Shown here piece after piece: positions 12,206 to 22,040 of a stretch of DNA of 64,000 nucleotides. The translations under genes and the position numbers were made by a program. The notes below the pieces were generated by a model. That model was not told the origin of the DNA, ran no database searches, and worked only from the letters and a program-made list of their open reading frames with translations. Positions within the stretch are counted from its first letter, which is position 1, and each line of letters begins with the position of its first letter. Origin of the DNA: Plantago ovata (Eukaryota; Streptophyta; Magnoliopsida; Lamiales; Plantaginaceae); the NCBI GenBank assembly GCA_028274465.1, contig CM051458.1, forward strand, positions 83,658,085-83,722,084, read 5' to 3'.

Positions 12206-12471
12206 GCAAATGCTGCATCTGGTATGGCTGTCCATGATGATTGCAAGCTGAGGTTCGTGGAGTTGAAGGCCAAAAGGACTCATCGCTTCGTCATCTTCAA
12301 TATAGAGGAGAAGCAGAAGCAGGTGGTGGTTGAAACGATTGGTGAGCCAGCTGAAACCTACAAGGACTTTGCTGCTTGTCTCCCAGAGAATGAGTGTCGC
12401 TATGTTGTTTATGATTTTGACTTTGTGAACACTGAGGGTTGCCAGAAGAGCAGGATTTTCTTCATTGCTTG
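12206..12471 (+). pseudogene. Captured actin-depolymerizing factor (ADF/cofilin) exon 2
   Basis: Between a good acceptor (gtttgtag) and donor (gtaagc), this exon reads [17 protein letters not shown]...KRTHRFVIF...[26 protein letters not shown]. That is the N-terminal two thirds of a plant ADF, about 89 of the usual 139-145 residues. In plant ADF genes exon 1 typically contributes only the ATG. An ATG followed directly by GT exists at several upstream points (for example 11506-11508), but I cannot assign the true first exon. The third exon, which should start with SPDTS and supply the rest of the actin-binding helix, is absent. Copia and transposon DNA follow instead. The exon itself is undamaged, implying recent capture. 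The whole fragment lies inside the Harbinger-like element. Confidence 0.85.
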
Positions 12472-12722
12472 GTAAGCACTAAGCAGCACTTTGTGATTAC
12501 CTTGCACTGCTTTGCATCCAAACTATATTCCATAAACATTTCAATATATTCTATAATTTGGGTGAACAATTGAAACATGAGATATGTTTGGAAGGTTCAG
12601 CTTATTGAGTGTCTAATTAATGAATGGAATACGTTAATGTTATTGGTACATTACAACTTTAGTTAGCCATTGCCATATTCATTGTAGGAGTGTTTAGTTT
12701 CTAAGCTTGGTTAACTGTTTCA

Positions 12723-12804
12723 AAAGCAGAATACCGTGCCATGGCCTATACTAGCTCTGAAATGATGTGATTGAAAGTTATCATGGAAGATCTAGGTATA
12801 GAAT
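12723..12804 (+). mobile_element. Ty1/copia RNase H scrap
   Basis: Reads KAEYRAMAYTSSEMM, a stop, then LKVIMEDLG. This matches the copia RNase H region in which AEAEYRA(M/L)A is followed about 10 residues later by an L..LL.DLG motif. Only about 27 residues are recognisable. It sits between the truncated ADF exon and the right end of the Harbinger-like element. Confidence 0.7.
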
Positions 12805-13340
12805 TGAGTGCGGAGGAGTCTGATGAAGTTCTTTTTAAGGAGACCGTGATATGATTGACGACGGTAATCAAGGAATCTGAACCAGATTGAAGGGGAATAG
12901 AATTTTTTGTGGATCAATTTTGCCGGTACAATCGAAATACGGTTATAAGTAACTACCTGGAATTTGTTGGAGAATTTAGGTCGATATCAACGAATTTCTG
13001 ACGCTTAGATCAAACCAAACACAGCGGGAAGGAGAGGAAAGTGTGTTTGTTTGGATGATGATTGCAAAATTAATGGGCTAACCCAATAACACAATCAAAC
13101 CAAACATTCTGTGTACATGGTTTTTTTAGTCCAAAAACACCCAACACATGGCACAATTTTGTATACCAAACGGTGAGGGAAAAAAAAACTACACTGGTTT
13201 TCATACACAACCAAGTTGGACCGAATGTACACCACAACTTATGCAGATTAATGCATGGTCAAACTACACACGAACCAAACACCCCATAAATTCATCACCA
13301 AGTGAAAAGAAGAAAATTCCCTCACGGAAGATCGATCGAC

Positions 13341-14507
13341 ATGAGCAGCTCAATCGGTACATTTCCAGGTCTGCATCAAGATGTTCCGAAGATCCTTCCT
13401 AACGACTTAGTTCCAGACATACTTGTAAGTCTCCCTATCAAATCTCTCTGTTAAGGTTCAAATGCGTTTCTAAGTTTTGGAATTCTGTGATTTCCGGTAA
13501 TGATTTCATCAAAACCCATCTCGAAAGGTTAAAAAAAGACGCAAACTTCACTCACTACAACATCATCTCCACCACAATGGCTGATATCAATATCTACGTA
13601 TATTCTCTGCGGTCCATTTTGTATGAACAATCTACTCAATATGACTTTTCATGTGCGATTTGTGATAGTTCTGTGAATGTTGTGGGTTGTTGCAATGGAC
13701 TGGTTTGTATTACAGTTGCTGCTAGTTGTTTTGTGTTATGGAACCCATCCACTAGAAAGCTTAATGTATTACCAGTTCTTGAAAACATGAGCATGAGCTC
13801 CTTGAACCGTGGGTTTGGTTTCGATGGATCTGACTGTGGTTACAAGATTTTGCATACTACTTTTGGGGGTGTAAGAGATGGGGTTACATATGAGCCTCAG
13901 GCGTATCTGTATAATTTCAAGACTAATTCGTGGGCACTAGCGCAGAATTTCAACGATAGTTCTAGATGCGGTGGTGCAGGGGTGTTTGTCAATAGGAAGC
14001 TTCACTGGCTAGGAATGGGTGGTAATGATATTGTTTCTTATGATTTGGAGACTGAGGTGGGAGGTTTGATACCTAGGCCTAGTTATCAAAGTGAAGAGTT
14101 CAATGCAACACTGGGAGAGCTTGGAGGAAGCCTTTGTGTTGTTGTCGACTCCCCCGTAATCAGGACTGATTTTTGGGTACTCAGGGACGAACTCTTGGGT
14201 AAAACTGGTGAGCATTCCTAATGTTACCCCTCCAGGCGATCTAGATTTTATAGACGGTCTAAATTTTATAGATTGGAAGTATGTTAAGCCGTTGTGCATA
14301 TCAAAGGAGGGCGAAATCGTGTTTATCTATGGATCAGATTTTGTGATCTATGGGCCAGATGGAAATTCTAGACATCCACGCATATGCAACTGGCCCAAAG
14401 TAGAGGACTCAAGCCTCTACAATGCTGTCAATGCCCTTGATCATGATGTACATGTCAATGTCCAAAGTTTAGTCTCACCTTTTTCAAATGGGGGACTAAA
14501 TGAGTAA
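13341..14507 (+). pseudogene. F-box gene copy B (FBA/kelch-associated type), two frameshifts
   Basis: The F-box begins at residue 19 (LPNDLVPDILVSLPIKSL). At 13450-13451 there are two extra bases relative to copy A, producing a TAA at 13452-13454. The frame resumes as RFKCVSKFWNSVISGNDFIKTH, completing the F-box. It continues for over 230 residues with the VVGCCNGLVCI, LWNPSTRKLNVLP and GFGFD motifs of SCF substrate-receptor F-box proteins. A second one-base shift lies at about 14187-14195, before SWVKLVSIPNV. The last part ends LVSPFSNGGLNE at 14507. Total length without the breaks would be about 385 residues, normal for the family. The Harbinger-like insertion ends 54 bp before the ATG, separating the gene from its ancestral promoter. 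Confidence 0.85.
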
Positions 14508-14509
14508 AA

Positions 14510-15180
14510 CCAGGTGAAACTCTATTTATAGTTTATGTTAATCTATTTATAGTTTATGTTAATTTGGATGTTCTTGAATCATAGTATGTGATGAAACTTA
14601 AGATTTATATATCTTGACTATTTGATATGATATGCCTCGGATAATTTCATTTGTTAAAGAGTACTTTATTATATCAATATAGCCTGCGCAGGAGTTAAAA
14701 GCGTTTGCATCTGTTTTGAATTCAAGCACGTGTACCACATATATGCACATTATCTGTACATGGATTTTCAATTGCTTTCCATGAATAGCCTGTTGCTTCT
14801 TATTCTTGGTCTTGTTATTTTCTGTGTTTCTATTTTAAGAAATCTATTCATCTTCATTGCCACCTGTGAAATGTTGTGATAGTTTGTCAAAGTTTTTTTT
14901 TTAATCTTCTTCTTGAAATCAATATCTATTTTGTGCTCCTATATTTGATTTTTGGATAGAGAGCCTACATTTTCTGGAAATTGTTTCGGCATTTCTGGAA
15001 TGGTTTGGGAACCAATGTCATCCAAATCCTTATTTTTGTTTGCAATATTAACATGACCCTCAGTGACTGTATTATCTGCCTAGATATTGCTAGTGAAGTG
15101 AAACTTGTTCTAATCGGTTGAATTAAGTCATAAGATTTCAATTGTACATTGTCTTACAAAATTAACTGTCTGAAACAGGG
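14510..15180. other. Intergenic DNA downstream of F-box copy B
   Basis: AT-rich, with no recognisable coding or RNA gene. Its first 60 bp contains a small direct repeat ('ctatttatagtttatgttaat' twice near 14521-14562). Confidence 0.5.
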
Positions 15181-15510
15181 AGAATCATGGCAGCATTTTG
15201 GCATTAGTGCAGGAAATTAACAGGATCAAGGAAGGAAAGAATGTGGGCTTAACTTTTGTCTATCGGGAAGCGAACGAAATAGCAGGAGGTACTAGCAAAA
15301 AATGGCAGCAAAAAAAGAACAAGTGAAGGACTAACAAATTTTCATGCAAGTAGTGTTGGTCAAAATCCTTGTAATAATATGAATTTCCTAGATGGCTTCG
15401 TGTTCTAGTAAAATCCTACGGTGAAACAGTGTTGTACCGGTCAGTTCCTCTGAATGACCAGACCAATGTAAATTAGCAGTATGAATGAAATTCCGTTCCT
15501 TCAAAAACAA
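15181..15510 (+). mobile_element. LINE RNase H and 3' end fragment
   Basis: Reads (I)KEGKNVGLTFVYREANEIA, then, after a frame break, LAKNGS and EGLTNF. This closely parallels the minus-strand fragment at 57522-58026 (KEGKNVVTNFIYREANGI). REAN followed by A..LAK is the C-terminal motif of the RNase H domain of plant LINEs. The piece is 5'-truncated and damaged. Target duplications were not resolved. Confidence 0.65.
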
Positions 15511-16427
15511 AGAAGTGTACTTCAGAGGTCATTTTTAATTGTACCTTCTGCTGTTACAGTATGGCTTGTCTAAGAATTGAGATATTGTTCGAGTTGATAC
15601 TTGCTAAACGATCTAGCACGTAGTTTTCAGACTTCTTATTCATATATATGGAGCTTGCAACTTGACAACATCTGACCAAGGCAGAAGTTAGGTAGAGAAT
15701 CAGATTACAACAGGGGGTATGACCGTATGAGAAACTTTTTTTTTTTCTGTTCTTATCTAGTATGAATAATGAATCAGAGAAATGTGAAACTAGGAGCAGT
15801 ACATTACAGCACAGGATCTTAAAAACTTTAGAGTAAAAGCCTACAGCTACAATTAAGATGGCTATTAAAACACAGCTAATTAAGCCTACACTTCTCAAGT
15901 CCCAAAACTCTCAGCACAAAACCATTGCCTTATCCAACTTACCCTTGAGTTTCCAACGTCCTAAATCAAATTCAGAATACCATCTTACAAGTTAACACAT
16001 TTCTCTCAGCTCCTCTTATTTAACCATCTTTACGACGCTGGATGTCTCCTACTTCTAGAAGGAGTTGATCTTGTTTCTTCACTGGTAGTAGAAGCTGGGC
16101 TCTCAGATGTATCCGAGCTGCTACACTCACCTTGTCTCTCTTAGTTCGACCAGAGTCGTGAGATATCTTCTTAAGGGATTTTAGTGAGTTAATGCGTTTT
16201 AGTGTTACACGATCACGAAACCGTGTTGGGCACCTTTAGACCAATAAAAAAACGAATTTGAATCTCTCATTCGTATTTACTAAATTCCCAACAACAATTT
16301 CACGTTTCTTTCTCGTACGTAGCAACATTACAACAGTGAACACTTTCATCAACAAACATCAGATGGGCATGCAAAACAAGTTTTAGCATGGTATATCATG
16401 AACAGAAACTAAACTATACTACCTGCA

Positions 16428-17215
16428 GTACAGAACACACAGTTTGAATGACTGTTAGTACTGAGTAGCACAAGAGCAGCAACAATGGAGAGAACACCCC
16501 AGGGGCTATGCAGATAGTTGCGCCTCAGAATCGCCAACCATCTGTTTCTGCGTTTGTTGCAATGTTTGTTCACTCTATCTAAAATATCACCATAAAGAAA
16601 GTGTTTGCCAGGACCAGTAACCGAATCTGTGAGTTTGTTGAACTGAACACACTCACCACAGCTTCATCATCACCTAGCCAATTCTCGATAACCCCACACT
16701 TTGAAAGTATTTCAACATCTTGCAATGCATCAATAAGGCAGTCCATGAACATGGCGTAATCAGTTACAAAACATGGTTCACAATCTTGATACTGCTCCAA
16801 AGCGATCAGATTACTCAAGAAAGCTTCTGTCCTGTCTTCCACGGCCAAAGGAACGAGTGTCTAACAGAGAAACGAAACCATCATTAAAGCGGAAACAAGA
16901 ACATAACAATATGGGAAAAGAACGCAATATCAATCTCTGTAGAGATTCTGTTACCATTGTCCCATGTTGAAAACTGAGATCAAACAAACTGACTTCATTT
17001 TTTCCTCACTTCTTTGAAACTTCACGTTGGCTTCTTTTAGCTTCTTTGCACTCTCTATAAACCTCCACACTTTCCTAGCAGGCTTCGTCGTCTCCTCTTT
17101 AACATTATAGTCATGCGTTACATTAGTCGGATGATGCCAATTACCATGTATCGAGTCATCCGGTACATTAGTTGGATGCTGCCAATTAATTACCGTGTAT
17201 CGAGTCATCATGTAC
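16428..17215 (-). pseudogene. DUF247 gene copy C, truncated
   Basis: Covers exon 2 and the last part of exon 1 of the intact gene at 19.8-21.25 kb. Minus-strand peptides include KKVWRFIESAKKLKEANVKFQ, then across the intron VEDRTEAFLSNLIALEQYQDCEPCF, and the C-terminal membrane tail. A 4-bp insertion near 16645-16650 (ttgaactgaacac versus ttgaacac) breaks the frame, and a one-base loss affects exon 1 near 16998-17003. The N-terminal two thirds is missing. At about 17216 the sequence passes into a copia gag fragment. Just before that junction a block of about 48 bp (acattagtcggatgatgcc...) occurs about three times. The left flank 16170-16428 is also shared with 19556-19790, so the duplication unit is at least 1 kb. 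Confidence 0.85.
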
Positions 17216-17640
17216 ATTAGTCGGATGAGGCCAGCTGAAGATTGCAAGTTTGGAAAGTGTCCATGCAAGTCACTACATGACCTTTCCAGAGCTCATGAGA
17301 TTAATGCAGTGATCCAATTCCTCATGGGCCTGACAAGTGCATACAAGCATGTGAAGACTCAGATTTTGGCCATGGATGTTACTCCAACTCTGGACAAGAC
17401 ATATTCCATTGTTCTACAAGAAGAGAAGCAGATGGACACCAAGGTTGAAATGAATATCAGTGAAAGCTCAGCTATGGCAATAGGATACAAGAGGAAAGAT
17501 GACAAAGCTAACTTATACTGCTCAAAGTGCAGAAAAGACTTGTCACTCTACTGAAGGTTGCATGATCTGTACTTACTGCAAAAAAGGAGGCCATATGGAG
17601 CAAAACTGTTACAGACCAACAAGCAGGGAAGCAACTATCA
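17216..17640 (+). mobile_element. Ty1/copia gag fragment with zinc knuckle
   Basis: The plus-strand frame includes VIQFLMGLTSAYKHVKTQILAMD and a following SIVLQEEKQ, the typical C-terminal half of copia gag. After a frame break comes CTYCKKGGHMEQNC (about 17570-17615), a CX2CX4HX4C zinc knuckle. Protease, integrase, reverse transcriptase and LTRs are absent. The fragment directly abuts the truncated DUF247 copy C. Confidence 0.8.
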
Positions 17641-17727
17641 GTCTGTAGTTGTGTTCAGAATTGTAATGTTTTCATTTCATACACTAGCAACAGTAAACGG
17701 CCACTGTATCTATTAATATTGATTGAT

Positions 17728-18966
17728 TCAGATTTTATAAACTAGACAGTAAAGACTCTCAAGAGTAGTACATAAATAGAAGATCCAAAATAATAACGGA
17801 GGTCTTCGCATAGTTTCAAAGTTTGGGGATGAACTCCCAGACTTGAAATTGAGGCGAAGCACATAGAGAAGAAGACAGATACCACAACTGAACCAAGTAG
17901 TACTCTTAAGTCCAGATTGACTCACTGTTGAACCGAGGATCATATTGCCAAGTAGGAAGTTCAAAATCCCAAAATCTTCCGATTCATCACTCAGTGAAAG
18001 AAGTGCAAGCCATGATGTTGCCAAGTACATAAAGGCCTTCACCTCATCAAATGCAGTTAATTGGAAAAAATGCTGGAAAAGGGCCGTTCCCACCAGGCCA
18101 ACTACATATCTGATGAACTTCATCAGTATCTTTTTTTCCTTCAATATCCGGGAAAAATTGTTTACGCAGGAAAGAGCCATAGGTAGCAATTTTTTAATGC
18201 TATTGTCCATAAAAAAGATAACTGACTGTTCAAGTTCAGACCTTGTTGCATACAAAATTATCACGAATAGCCTCAGTTCCCGAGATAAACTAATCGTGAC
18301 TCTGGTGAGAATTGGAAACACCATGGTTTGCAATAATAAGTAAAGCCTTAAGTTAACAAGCAATCCAGGGTTTCGGTTTCTAATGGAACCTCCACGAGAA
18401 GCCATACAAACATCAACGATGTAGCCGATAATATGCATCTGTTTGTCTTCGATTGGGGCAAGAACTCGCCCTAGATGAAGAGCCAACCGCAACCAGCATA
18501 GATGTCTCTTACTCACAATTGAAATCCTGAATGGGAAAGATGACTCTGCCTGTATCAAGCAGTGGCTAGTGACAATTACCAAAGTATACTTGAAGAAAAA
18601 CATAACTACCGGGGAAATTGTCTTTGTAAGACCAGTCTTCTCCAACAACTCCAGTCCAAAGACCAAGTGGCAAAAACTTATAGTAGCCATAACCCACATG
18701 AAAGTAGTTTTTAGCAACTCTTCTGCTGAGCAATTTCTCTGCAATTCCTGCAATAAATTGCAAAATAAGTCTTGCCAAAAATATGTCGAATCTACCTGTT
18801 TGAAAGTGTCACTGGCTTCTTCATCACTACTTTTTGTGCCTATACATGTTCTGCTACAAGTATTGTGATCAAGTGCCAGTGTCATATCAATATATTGAGG
18901 AAGGGTATGTTTATCAAAGGGTATAATTGAAAGTTCTTGTTTATGATCAGTAATCTGAATGTCCAT
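17728..18966 (-). CDS. Uncharacterised multi-pass membrane protein
   Basis: Open frame without stops; the likely start is MDIQITDHKQELS at 18966 (412 residues). An upstream in-frame Met at 19065 would add 33 residues. About eight hydrophobic segments are visible, including MWVMATISFCHLVFGLELL, VVMFFFKYTLVIVTSHCL, YVVGLVGTALFQHFF, FMYLATSWLALLSL, STTWFSCGICLLLYVL and PLLFWIFYLCTTLESLYCLV. The N-terminal 90 residues are hydrophilic and polar. I do not recognise the family. It lies between two DUF247 copies on the same strand and is not part of the visible duplication unit. A cryptic acceptor-like 'attgcag' within the frame near 18752 means an intron cannot be fully excluded. Confidence 0.55.
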   Translation of the reverse strand: MDIQITDHKQELSIIPFDKHTLPQYIDMTLALDHNTCSRTCIGTKSSDEEASDTFKQVDSTYFWQDLFCNLLQELQRNCSAEELLKTTFMWVMATISFCHLVFGLELLEKTGLTKTISPVVMFFFKYTLVIVTSHCLIQAESSFPFRISIVSKRHLCWLRLALHLGRVLAPIEDKQMHIIGYIVDVCMASRGGSIRNRNPGLLVNLRLYLLLQTMVFPILTRVTISLSRELRLFVIILYATRSELEQSVIFFMDNSIKKLLPMALSCVNNFSRILKEKKILMKFIRYVVGLVGTALFQHFFQLTAFDEVKAFMYLATSWLALLSLSDESEDFGILNFLLGNMILGSTVSQSGLKSTTWFSCGICLLLYVLRLNFKSGSSSPNFETMRRPPLLFWIFYLCTTLESLYCLVYKI

Positions 18967-19787
18967 TTCTTTTATTTGAATAAGGTACTGGGTACATATC
19001 ATTCTGTAATGTAATGAAGAGATTTTATAAATTGGCAGAACCTTAAAACTCCAAACCATTGACAAGTCTCCTGCTCCATTGACTTGCTGGTCTGGCCCAA
19101 TACTCTTTCAAAACCTGTGAAATTCGTTTACTGTCACGACAATACTAAAACTTTCTAGTCCAATATTAAGTAGTCCCTTATCTTTCTTTTTTGTTTTTAT
19201 AAGACTGTAGGATTATAAAATTTTACAATGCCGGCCAAGCTTCAGTTTTATTTTTAGCCTTGTCATATGCCAAATAGCCTTGTCATTATTTATTGTGCTT
19301 TGTACATTTCATACCGTAAGTTTTCCACTCCCAATTTATATCCAACTTTAGTTTGAATGGCAAGTGTAAAACACTTTTGTTTATCATGGTGTTTTCATAA
19401 CACCGAACACCTAGATTAACGAAGTTCTTGAACATGTCTCAATTAATAACTTTAATTTGTTTTGCCATTCTTTGACAAAAAGGATTAATTTCACGATTTT
19501 ATTTATTTGACTTGCATAGAAAGTAAAATCGGAGTTCAAGTTAATTCACCCTTTCACCTTAAAAGATTTTAGTGACTTGATGCGTTTTAGTGATACACTA
19601 TCACTTAAGTGTGTTGAGCGCCTTTAGACCAATAATTGAAATCTCATTCGTATTTACTAAAATTCCCAACAACAATTTCACATTTCTATCTTGTAGCAAC
19701 ATTACAACAGTGAACACTTTCATCAACAAACATCAGATGGGCATGCAAAACAAGTTTTAGCATGGTATATCATGAACAGCAACTAAA

Positions 19788-21252
19788 CTATACTACCTGT
19801 AGTATAGAACACACAGTTTGAATGACTGTTAGTACGAGTAGCACAAGAGCAGCAACAATGGAGAGAACACCCCAGGGGCTATGCAGATAGTTGCGCCTCA
19901 GCATCGCCAACCATCTGTTTCTGTGTTTGTTGCAATGTTTGTTCACTCTATCGAAAATATCACCATAAACAAAGTGTTTGCCTGGACCAGTAACCGAATC
20001 TGTGAGTTTGTTGAACACACTCACCACAGCTTCATCATCGCCTAGCCAATTCTCGATAACCCCACACTTTGAAAGTATTTCAACATCTTGCGATGTATCA
20101 ATAAGGCAGTCCATGAACTTGGCGTAATCAGTTACGAAACATGGTTCACAATCTTGATACTGCTCCAACGCGATCAGATTTCTCAAGAAAGCTTCTGTCC
20201 TGTCTTCCACGGTCAAAGGAACGATTGTCTAACAGAGAAAAGAAACCATCATTAAAGCGGAAACAAGAACATAACAATATGGGAAAAGAACGCAATATCA
20301 ATCTCTGTAGAGATTCTGTTACCATTGTCCCATGTTGAAAACTGAGATCAAACAAACTGACTTCATTTTTTTCCTCACTTCTTTGGAACTTCACATTGGC
20401 TTCTTTTAGCTTCTTTGCACTCTCTATAAACCTCCACACTTTCCTAGCAGGCTTCATCCTGTCCTCGTTAACATCATTGTCATCCGGTACATTGGCTTCT
20501 TTTAGCTTCTTTGCACTCTCTATAAACCTCCACACTTTCTTAGCAGACTTCATCGTGTCCTCATTAACGTTATTGTCACCCGGTACATTAGTCGGATGAC
20601 GCCAATTGCCGTGTATCAAGTCCAGCAAATGCTTGACTTTCTCTGTCCTTCTATCAGACTTCTCTCTGCATCCTTTTCCTGGATAGATATTACTGAAGAA
20701 TCGAAGCACGAGATACATAAACCGACTATGCTGACCCTGTACCTCAATCAGTTCATATATCTTGACTAACACAAAGAAAGGTATTTGGTTTTCGAAAAGC
20801 ATCAGATCTCGCTGCAAGCTGTTCATGATCCAGTCCAGGTGGAAGATTGGATCGTCGTTTTCCCTTAGATAAGCCATGTCATACTTGCGTACTAATTGCA
20901 CGATGAAGCAACCGTCTAATACCAACATTCTTATGAAATCAGATGAATTAAGGCTGATAGGCTCTGCGTAGCATCTGCGCGCCTCCTCTTCCAGCGGTTT
21001 AATAGCTGAAGCAAACATTTCATCATTCAAATCCTTATTCTGCTGAAGAAGTAAGTGCTTGTAAAGTGACTTGTGGGCTTCCAACATTCTTAGATTAGTT
21101 TTTCCGCGGTGATAAGGGCCAATGGATATGATCTCTGGATCATACGCCTTGTCGTTTATGCTACGCAGGTGACTGTGTAGTCTGTAGATCGTGCAGCGTG
21201 GTTGTTTGCTGGTTTCCTGTATTGTGATCTCAGCTTGCATGTTTTCTGACAT
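19788..21252 (-). CDS. DUF247 (UPF0481) protein, intact copy D
   Basis: Two exons: 21252-20323 and 20228-19788, with a 94-bp GT-AG intron in phase 0, giving 456 residues. DUF247 landmarks in order: CTIYRLHSHLRSIN, IISIGPYHRG, ML.AHKSLYKHLLLQQ, MLVLDGCFIVQLVRKYD, DWIMNSLQRDLMLFENQIPFFVL, DRTEAFLRNLIALEQ, VTDYAKFMDCLID, IENWLGDDEAV..VFN, and a C-terminal transmembrane helix (SIVAALVLLVLTVIQTV). These proteins are predicted plasma-membrane anchored at the C-terminus. Some act in grass self-incompatibility, but most have no known role. The start MSENMQAEI was chosen because conserved sequence begins soon after it; an in-frame extension to 21432 is low-complexity and probably not translated. The hypervariable middle carries a 32-residue tandem duplication. 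No lesion is visible. Confidence 0.85.
20393..20584 (-). repeat. 96-bp in-frame tandem duplication inside DUF247 copy D
   Basis: Two adjacent units (20393-20488 and 20489-20584) each encode a version of KKVWRFIESAKKLKEANV followed by an acidic Asn/Asp-rich spacer. The period is 96 bp (32 residues), so the frame is kept. Units differ at several positions, so this is not an assembly echo. Copy C has only one such unit but expands a different neighbouring block. Confidence 0.85.
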
Positions 21253-21489
21253 ATCCACAAGTGCATTTCTTATGATTAAAACAAACACATGCAGTAAGTA
21301 CATTAGGTAATTATTAACATTTGATAAAGTGTGAAGATAACTAGATAAGCTGTAATTGATAGTTGTAACATAAAGCAAATTTGAAGAAGAACAAGAACTA
21401 AGAAAATCAGTTATCAGATTAAGTAAACTCACAGCAAAGCTTCTGTGAAACCAATTCTTGGTGTAATTACAATTTGTTTGTTTTGGTCT

Positions 21490-21969
21490 TTTGGGCTTTC
21501 GGCTATGTAAAACACATGCAGGGGAGAGTTTTATCGAAGGATTGATACTTTGGTTACAGTATGAAGTAAAATTAACTTTAATTCACTACCCAGGCGAGAA
21601 GAAAAGAATAAAAGGGACTTACTTTTGTATAAATTTGTTATTCAAAACAAATCTTGGTGAGAAAAAAATAAGGGCATATTGTCACCTACCATTTAGTCTC
21701 ATTTGGTTTCGTAGTTTACCATTTAAAGACTACCATAATTTTTTTTACAAATTAGTCTCGTTAATTTTATTACCCGAGTACTTCAATTTTAGTACTCCGC
21801 TAGTTATAAATAAGTGTTATAAAATCCATTATAGATAGCATCAGACCGGGGTAGTAGCATAGGGACATCCGTCCCCACCCTAAATAATAAAAAAAAAAAT
21901 TAATATTTTTCATATGTAATATTTTTAATATTTTAGGATTTCGCTTCCCTTCCTCAAGTTAGGAAATAT

Positions 21970-22009
<40 letters not shown>

Positions 22010-22040
22010 ACCACACCTCCTTCAAAATTATAAATCCACC
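21490..22040. other. Intergenic DNA with (AT)n tract
   Basis: An (AT)n microsatellite spans about 21974-22005. Around 21845-22035 a patch starting 'cagaccggggtag' with G/C runs, then 'aaatccacccttg' after the AT tract, resembles a decayed repeat end. No coding sequence recognised. Confidence 0.5.

Larger units (their letters stand above)
11091..13286. mobile_element. PIF/Harbinger (Tourist-like) element carrying an ADF gene fragment
   Basis: A 2,196-bp element with 14-bp perfect terminal inverted repeats TGGGGTGTTTGGTT and further imperfect pairing inside. It is flanked by a 3-bp TAA duplication (11088-11090 and 13287-13289). The boundaries are confirmed by the paralogous F-box copy A, where the same site reads '...cctaaattcatca' with no insert (about 10055-10068). 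A TAA/TTA target and GGGG-TGTTTGG-type ends are characteristic of PIF/Harbinger elements. No transposase or Myb-like gene is visible, so it is non-autonomous. It contains an actin-depolymerizing-factor exon with its preceding intron (12206-12471) and a copia RNase H scrap (12723-12804), making it a gene-capturing transposon. Confidence 0.85.

Noticed and set aside
16036..16190. Open minus-strand stretch (RDKVSVAARIHLRAQ...) as an exon
   Set aside because: It stays open for about 50 codons, but two frames are equally open over it (one Ser/Thr-rich), no family is recognised and no convincing upstream exon was found.
9352..21252. DUF247 plus F-box cluster as a self-incompatibility locus
   Set aside because: DUF247 (grasses) and F-box (Solanaceae-type) determinants belong to different systems. 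Both F-box copies are broken and no S-RNase or HPS10-like partner is visible. Family membership alone is not evidence.
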